Shown here: one piece after another, positions 58,801 to 64,000 of the stretch
Layout: every line of letters starts with the position of its first letter
Numbering within the stretch: the first letter of the stretch is position 1
Assembly: GCA_037349105.1 (NCBI GenBank)
Contig: JAYJMM010000009.1
Span: forward strand, 2,108,001 to 2,172,000
Source: Limnomonas spitsbergensis
Lineage: Eukaryota; Chlorophyta; Chlorophyceae; Chlamydomonadales
Length of the DNA: 64,000 nucleotides
Reading direction: 5' to 3'
The notes under the pieces: model-generated
Seen by the model: the letters and a program-made list of their open reading frames with translations, nothing else
Told to the model about the DNA's origin: nothing
Databases searched by the model: none
Made by a program: the position numbers and the translations under genes

Positions 58801-59272
58801 AGCTCGTAGCACCGCCCCTCCGAAGATGCCTGCACTGCCTCAGCCTCTTCCCGCTCTGCAGCTGCAGCCGCCTGCGCCTGCTCAGCGGCGGCACAGCCAG
58901 TTGCTTTCTCCAGGCGCAGAGATGCAGACTGCGCCTCAGCCAGTTGCCGGGCAGCCTCTGCGTTTTTCGCACGGGCGGTTGCGTCCTGGAAGAGGCAGAA
59001 GATACGGCAGGATCAGGGGGGCAAGAGGGGCCCTGCGTGGTTGCATCCTAACACAGGCAGGATTTGAGGGCTGCCACATCCCTACTGCATTGCTCTCTGC
59101 CCCTTTCACCTTCACCTTCACCTACCCCCCGCACACGGCACAAGCCCCAGCCCCAGCACTGGCCCCCAGCAACCTGCAGTCCCGCCACCTGCTCCCTTAA
59201 CCCACTCAGGCTGTTGTACTCCCACTCATCCAGCCATTCTTTTACAGGAATCCCTGTCCCCGCACCAGCTCC
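49859..59272 (-). CDS. Coiled-coil and low-complexity protein, 3' part (model incomplete)
   Basis: Minus-strand exons recognised in order are 59272-59174, 58985-58706, 57616-57450, 56340-56193, 53863-53671, 51887-51708 and 51490-49859. Phases agree between exons 1, 2 and 3 and between exons 5, 6 and 7; exons 3 to 5 need at least one further exon or other borders. The first three encode a continuous coiled coil (ARAKNAEAARQLAEAQSASL, then EREEAEAVQASSEGRCYELE and EEGAAALCRVDELEAEVQML). The fourth is charged (LEKWKDDRLRWKQESDVEG), and the fifth acidic and Pro-rich (IHEEPDPFAAVAGEAESAWV). The last exon gives 543 Ala/Ser/Pro/Gly-rich residues beginning with a basic helix (TVMLQRKKVQQMQLESGYES) and ends with TAG. 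The frame enters exon 1 from upstream, so the N-terminus lies beyond the repeat block or the window. No catalytic domain is seen; a structural role is a guess. Confidence 0.55.
51888..52230 (-). repeat. Acceptor-junction ladder in the coiled-coil gene
   Basis: The real acceptor (CCTTCCCCAG/ATCCAACAAGGG at 51888/51887) is repeated upstream on the minus strand, with the exon-like start ATCCAACAAGGG at about 51970, 52062 and 52146, plus a partial copy near 52200. Period is 83-92 bp. Each copy includes about 40 bp of exon (TTCATCACCTACGCCTCCAT) and the CTAACCCTAAACCC intron tract. Only the innermost copy continues into an open exon. Confidence 0.9.
53188..53545 (-). repeat. 50 bp donor-junction ladder in the coiled-coil gene
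   Basis: Seven copies of a 50 bp unit, in exact register at 53239 to 53489, repeat the end of the 53863-53671 exon together with its donor (minus strand CCCAGTATT/GTGAGT or GTGTGT; real site CCCAGCGTT/GTGAGT). Exon-derived CATGGGTACTGGACACATGG precedes each one. Confidence 0.92.
55480..55690 (-). repeat. 117 bp two-copy repeat with hydrophobic frame
   Basis: Two copies in the same frame each encode a hydrophobic stretch on the minus strand (WLIAGYLTLLHVAVM and WLIAGYLILLHVAVM). An acceptor-like CCTGTACAG lies between them. It falls between exons 4 and 5 of the coiled-coil gene and could contain a missing exon or be purely intronic. Confidence 0.55.
55735..56050. repeat. 32 bp minisatellite
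   Basis: About ten degenerate units of the type AGTGATGACAAGGGCAGGCC plus ATATCCCGTTT. They lie within the same intron, just beyond the decayed exon copy at 56050-56155. Confidence 0.85.
56050..56160 (-). repeat. Decayed duplicate of the 56340-56193 exon end and donor
   Basis: Minus-strand GTCGAGGGCGCAGGCAGTAC, then CCTAGGGCTTAGG and CAAGCCCGCATGCAGCTAG/GTGTGT, parallels the real exon's GTGGAGGGCGCAGGCAGTAC, CCTAAGGCTAAGG and CAAGCCCACGAGCAACAAG/GTGAGT. In-frame stops have accumulated. Confidence 0.85.
56880..56964 (+). CDS. Possible plus-strand terminal exon
   Basis: After CACTTTTTCAG the plus strand encodes GIFSMYTSLDDLADTSRITP and EDLDPVVRKC and then TAG, with strong G/C at third positions. 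The translation looks like genuine protein, but I know no family for it and found no confident partner exon. It lies antisense within an intron of the coiled-coil gene. A frame at 55125-55345 on the same strand could be upstream but is equally open on the other strand. Confidence 0.3.
57265..57449 (-). repeat. Decayed duplicates of the 57616-57450 exon end and donor
   Basis: The exon's end (CAACTTCCAACAAAGGAAGA, then GGAGCAGGCCAG/GTTGAGG) recurs on the minus strand as CAACTGCCGACAAAAGAGGA and GGAGCAGGCTAG/GTTAAGG near 57340-57390. A further partial copy (GATGGCGTCATGTCGCGGCT) lies near 57270-57292. Confidence 0.7.
57770..58262 (-). repeat. Decayed copies of the 57616 acceptor and exon; 78 bp array
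   Basis: The exon start GTGTCGAGGATGTGCGGCGA recurs as GTGCCGAGGATGTGCGGCGA (about 57780-57800). It recurs with a longer stretch as GTGCCGAGGATTTGCTGCGA through CGTGGATAAGCTAGAAGA at about 57935-58005. Beyond this lie four 78 bp units containing GGTGTCACAGCCCC and telomere-like ACCCTAAACCCTAA. Confidence 0.8.
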
Positions 59273-59278
59273 CTGAAC

Positions 59279-61953
59279 CTGCACCTAAACCCCTGCACCT
59301 AAACCCCTGCACCTAAACCCCTGCACCTAAACCCCTGCACCTAAACCCCTGCACCTAAACCCCTGCACCTAAACCCCTGCACCTTAACCCCTGCACCTAA
59401 ACCCCTGCACCTAAACCCCTGCACCTAAACCCCTGCACCTAAACCCCTGCACCTAAACCCCTGCACCTAAACCCCTGCACCTTAACCCCTGCACCTAAAC
59501 CCCTGCACCTAAACCCCTGCACCTAAACCCCTGCACCTTAACCCCTGCACCTAAACCCCTGCACCTAAACCCCTGCACCTAAACCCCTGCACCTAAACCC
59601 CTGCACCTAAACCCCTGCACCTAAACCCATGCACCTAAACCCCTGCACCTAAACCCCTGCACCTAAACCCCTGCACCTAAACCCCTGCACCTAAACCCCT
59701 GCACCTAAACCCCTGCACCTTAACCCCTGCCCATAAACCCCTGCACCTAAACCCCTGCACCTTAACCCCTGCACCTAAACCCCTGCACCTTAACCCCTGC
59801 ACCTAAACCCCTGCACCTAAACCCCTGCACCTAAACCCCTGCACCTAAACCCCTGCACCTAAACCCCTGCACCTAAACCCCTGCACCTAAACCCCTGCAC
59901 CTAAACCCCTGCACCTAAACCCCTGCACCTAAACCCCTGCACCTAAACCCCTGCACCTAAACCCCTGCACCTTAACCCCTGCACCTAAACCCCTGCACCT
60001 AAACCCCTGCACCTAAACCCCTGCACCTAAACCCCTGCACCTAAACCCCTGCACCTAAACCCATGCACCTAAACCCCTGCACCTAAACCCCTGCACCTAA
60101 ACCCCTGCACCTAAACCCCTGCACCTAAACCCCTGCACCTTAACCCCTGCCCATAAACCCCTGCACCTAAACCCCTGCACCTTAACCCCTGCACCTAAAC
60201 CCCTGCACCTTAACCCCTGCACCTAAACCCCTGCACCTAAACCCCTGCACCTAAACCCCTGCACATAAACCCCTGCACATAAACCCCTGCACCTAAACCC
60301 CTGCACCTAAACCCCTGCACCTAAACCCCTGCACATAAACCCCTGCACCTAAACCCCTGCACCTAAACCCCTGCACCTAAACCCCTGCACCTAAACCCCT
60401 GCACCTAAACCCCTGCACCTAAACCCCTGCACCTAAACCCTGCACCTAAACCCCTGCACCTAAACCCCTGCACCTAAACCCCTGCACCTAAACCCCTGCA
60501 CCTAAACCCCTGCACCTAAACCCCTGCACCTAAACCCCTGCACCTAAACCCCTGCACCTAAACCCCTGCACCTTAACCCCTGCACCTAAACCCCTGCACC
60601 TAAACCCCTGCACCTTAACCCCTGCCCATAAACCCCTGCACCTTAACCCCTGCACCTAAACCCCTGCACCTAAACCCCTGCACCTTAACCCCTGCACCTA
60701 AACCCCTGCACCTAAACCCCTGCACCTAAACCCCTGCACCTAAACCCCTGCACCTAAACCCCTGCACCTAAACCCCTGCACATAAACCCCTGCACATAAA
60801 CCCCTGCACCTAAACCCCTGCACCTAAACCCCTGCACCTAAACCCCTGCACCTAAACCCCTGCACCTAAACCCCTGCACCTAAACCCCTGCACCTAAACC
60901 CCTGCACCTAAACCCCTGCACCTTAACCCCTGCACCTAAACCCCTGCACCTAAACCCCTGCACCTAAACCCCTGCACCTAAACCCCTGCACCTAAACCCC
61001 TGCACCTAAACCCCTGCACCTTAACCCCTGCACCTAAACCCCTGCACCTAAACCCCTGCACCTAAACCCCTGCACCTTAACCCCTGCACCTAAACCCCTG
61101 CACCTAAACCCCTGCACCTAAACCCCTGCACCTAAACCCCTGCACCTAAACCCCTGCACCTAAACCCATGCACCTAAACCCCTGCACCTTAACCCCTGCA
61201 CATAAACCCCTGCACCTAAACCCCTGCACCTAAACCCCTGCACCTTAACCCCTGCCCATAAACCCCTGCACCTAAACCCCTGCACCTAAACCCCTGCACC
61301 TAAACCCCTGCACCTAAACCCCTGCACCTAAACCCCTGCACCTAAACCCCTGCACCTAAACCCCTGCACCTTAACCCCTGCACCTAAACCCCTGCACCTA
61401 AACCCCTGCACCTAAACCCCTGCACCTAAACCCCTGCACCTAAACCCCTGCACCTAAACCCCTGCACCTTAACCCCTGCACATAAACCCCTGCACCTAAA
61501 CCCCTGCACCTAAACCCCTGCACCTAAACCCCTGCACCTAAACCCCTGCACCTAAACCCTGTCCTCGCACCAGCTCCCTGAACCTGCACCTAAACCCCTG
61601 CACCTAAACCCCTGCACCTTAACCCCTGCACCTAAACCCCTGCACCTAAACCCCTGCACCTAAACCCCTGCACCTAAACCCCTGCACCTTAACCCCTGCA
61701 CCTAAACCCCTGCACCTAAACCCCTGCACCTAAACCCCTGCACCTAAACCCCTGCACCTAAACCCCTGCACCTAAACCCCTGCACCTAAACCCCTGCACC
61801 TAAACCCTGCACCTAAACCCCTGCACCTAAACCCCTTCACCTAAACCCCTGCACCTAAACCCCTGCACCTAAACCCCTGCACCTAAACCCCTGCACCTAA
61901 ACCCCTGCACCTAAACCCCTGCACCTAAACCCTGTCCTCGCACCAGCTCCCTG
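59279..61953. repeat. 14 bp satellite, about 190 copies
   Basis: The unit CTGCACCTAAACCC is repeated almost perfectly for 2.65 kb, with variants CCTTAACCC, CATAAACCC and CCCATAAACC. Lines of variants recur at 420 bp (59731 and 60151), showing higher-order duplication of 30 units. The sequence CGCACCAGCTCCCTGAACCT, which is the minus-strand acceptor of the 59272 exon, flanks the array and also appears at about 61565 and 61938. The unit resembles a telomere repeat joined to TGCACC but is not a telomere itself. Confidence 0.97.
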
Positions 61954-62043
61954 AACCTGCCCTGCCCCCAGCATCCACATCATCCCCTACCCCCTGCACC
62001 TGCACCTGATCCCTGCATTGGCCGCATTCCCCCATGAATCATC

Positions 62044-62420
62044 CCCTACCCCTGCATCAGCCGCCCCCCCCTGCACCTAGCCCCTGCATCAGCCGCCCCC
62101 CCCTGCACCTAGCCCCTGCATCAGCCGCCCCCCCCTGCACCTAGCCCCTGCATCAGCCGCCCCCCCCTGCACCTAGCCCCTGCATCAGCCGCCCCCCCCT
62201 GCACCTAGCCCCTGCATCAGCCGCCCCTTCCTGCACCTAGCCCCTGCATCAGCCGCCCCCCCCTGCACCTAGCCCCTGCATCAGCCGCCCCCCCTGCACC
62301 TAGCCCCTGCATCAGCCGCCCCCCCTGCACCTAGCCCCTGCATCAGCCGCCCCCCCCTGCACCTAGCCCCTGCATCAGCCGCCCCCCCCTGCACCTAGCC
62401 TCTGCGTCAGCCCCTCACTC
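62044..62420. repeat. 32 bp C-rich minisatellite
   Basis: About eleven copies of a 32 bp unit (CCCTGCATCAGCCGCCCCCC plus CCTGCACCTAG). It is separated from the 14 bp satellite by about 90 bp of similar composition. Confidence 0.95.
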
Positions 62421-63300
62421 ACCCCCCGCACCTGATCCTGCATTAATCGCATTCCCCCCTGCATCAGCCCCTACCCCTGACACCCACACCAGACCCCCCC
62501 TTGCACCTGCACCTGCTGCCTCCGTCCCGGCACCCGCACCTGCTCTCTGCGCCTGCCCTGCACTCTGCACCCACGCCAGCCTCTAATCCCCTCACCCGCT
62601 CCCTGCAGCCTGCTGTCCTGCCCCTGCCCTTGCACCTGCTTCCTGCGCCTACCCTGCTCTCTGCAACCACGCCAGCCTCCACCCCTGATCCTGACACCCA
62701 CCCCTGCTCCTTGCAACTGTTCCCTGCACCTGCTGCCCTTGCACCCAATCCTGCTGTCGACTGTCGTACTGACGTACTCCCTAAACTTGCTGCATCTGCC
62801 CTCGCACCTGCTCCCTGCTGCCCATGCCCTCACACCTCTCTGTGCCCTGCCCTGCCCCCTGCCCCCCCTCCCCCCCCCCCCGCCGGCTAGCTCCTTTACC
62901 CTGCTTCCCTATACCTATTTTCTTATCCCCCCACTTGTTCCCTCATCTGGGCTCACTGCAACTGCTGTACTCCCTGCTCCTCCTGTCCCTGCCCCTGCTC
63001 CCCTATACCTCTTTTCTTATCCCCCCACCTGCTCCCTCATTCGAGCTGCGGTTGTAGGAGTCCCTGCACCTGCTATCCCTGACCCTGCCCTCGTACATGC
63101 TCCCAGCGCCAGCCCTGCTGCATGCACCCAAACCAGACCCTAACCGCTGCCCCTGCCATCCTCCCTCTATTCCTGGTCCCCGCCCCTGCCCCATTACCCC
63201 CCCCCCCCCCCCCCTCCCTGTCTGCTAGTTCCTTCCTCCTGCTAAACTGTACCTATTTTCCTATTCCCGCCCCTGCTCCCTTATCTGAGCTTGCACCTGC
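62421..63300. other. Pyrimidine-rich low-complexity stretch
   Basis: Degenerate CCTGC/CTCCCTGC modules with poly-C runs (62866-62881 and 63198-63214). A short less repetitive island at about 62740-62810 could be an upstream exon of the coiled-coil gene on the minus strand, but no frame is convincing. Confidence 0.5.
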
Positions 63301-64000
63301 TCTCTCTTTTCCTGTTCTCGCCCCTGCTCCCCTGTATCTATTTTCCTGTTCTCGCCCCTGCTCCCCTGTACCTATTTTCCTGTTCTCGCCCCTGCTCCCC
63401 TTTACCTATTTTCCTGTTCCAGACCCTGCTTCCCTGTACCTATTTTCCTGTTCCCGCCCCTGCTCCCCTGTACCTCCTTTCCTATTCCCACACCTGCTCC
63501 CCTGTATCTATTTTCCTGTTCCCGACCCTGCTCCCCTGTACCTATTTTCCTGTTCCCGCCCCTGCTCCCCTGTACCTCCTTTCCTATTCCCACACCTGCT
63601 CCCCTGTATCTATTTTCCTGTTCTCGCCCCTGCTCCCCTGTACCTATTTTCCTGTTCCAGACCCTGCTTCCCTGTACCTATTTTCCTGTTCCCGCCCCTG
63701 CTCCCCTTTACCTATTTTCCTGTTCCCGACCCTGCTCCCCTGTACCTATTTTCCTGTTCCCGCCCCTGCTCCCCTGTACCTCCTTTCCTATTCCCACACC
63801 TGCTCCCCTGTATCTATTTTCCTGTTCCCGACCCTGCTCCCCTGTACCTCCTTTCCTATTCCCACACCTGCTCCCCTGTATCTATTTTCCTGTTCTCGCC
63901 CCTGCTCCCCTGTACCTATTTTCCTGTTCCCGACCCTGCTTCCCTGTACCTATTTTCCTGTTCCCGACCCTGCTTCCCTGTACCTATTTTCCTGTTCCCG
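63300..64000. repeat. 34 bp pyrimidine-rich minisatellite running off the window
   Basis: About twenty copies of a 34 bp unit (CCCCTGTACCTATTTTCCTG plus TTCCCGCCCCTGCT) with ordered variants (TATCTA, CTCCTTTCC, CAGACC). It continues to the last base. Confidence 0.95.

Noticed and set aside
59279..61953. True telomere
   Set aside because: The 14 bp unit contains CCTAAACCCC but also TGCACC, and unique exon-like sequence continues on one side; it is an internal satellite.
28390..64000. CRISPR array
   Set aside because: The regular repeats are contiguous tandem units without unique spacers, in intron-bearing eukaryotic DNA.

Overview
This window looks like nuclear DNA of a green alga (chlorophyte lineage; moderate confidence). 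The reasons are introns with GT..AG borders in every gene I could model, an octotricopeptide-like (OPR/FASTK-like) repeat protein, a very glutamine-rich regulator, a plant-type folate carrier, CCCTAAA-type telomere-like stretches, and a heavy load of minisatellites and transposon remnants. No bacterial, organellar or viral gene organisation is seen.

Layout. 1-3.3 kb: a tandem array with poly-C tracts and weak coding signals. 3.4-5.0 kb (+): helical-repeat protein. 7.9-8.4 kb (-): 3' end of a protein-kinase gene. 10.2-10.5 kb (-): broken coding fragment. 14.3-21.5 kb (-): five-exon gene for a 1452-residue Gln-rich protein with one C-C-C-H zinc site. 21.8-27.0 kb: transposon-rich block (foldback elements; an LTR element with a PIF/Harbinger-like MITE nested in its 5' LTR). 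27.7-36.7 kb (+): seven-exon mitochondrial-carrier-family gene, best matched to plant FOLT1 / animal SLC25A32. 37.6-38.7 kb: MITEs and a tRNA-headed SINE. 40.6-43.4 kb (+): three-exon gene of unknown function and a further coiled-coil exon. 44.0-44.8 kb: MITEs. 45.2-48.6 kb (+): decayed LINE. 49.9-59.3 kb (-): 3' part of a long coiled-coil/low-complexity gene that probably continues past the right edge. 59.3-64 kb: several pyrimidine-rich satellites, probably inside its intron.

The most unusual signal is shared by several genes. Many introns contain tandem copies of their own exon-intron junctions. A piece of exon, the splice site and some adjoining intron are repeated two to seven times, with the copies decayed or interrupted. 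In the carrier gene this affects at least three introns, and one intron carries a donor ladder at its 5' end and an acceptor ladder at its 3' end. The unrelated minus-strand gene shows the same thing at four or more junctions. This looks like a local habit of intron growth by junction-spanning tandem duplication that leaves ladders of decoy splice sites. I know of no named element class that it fits.

Gene models were built by hand from splice consensus, reading phase and remembered family alignments. No similarity search, transcript data or folding calculation was available.
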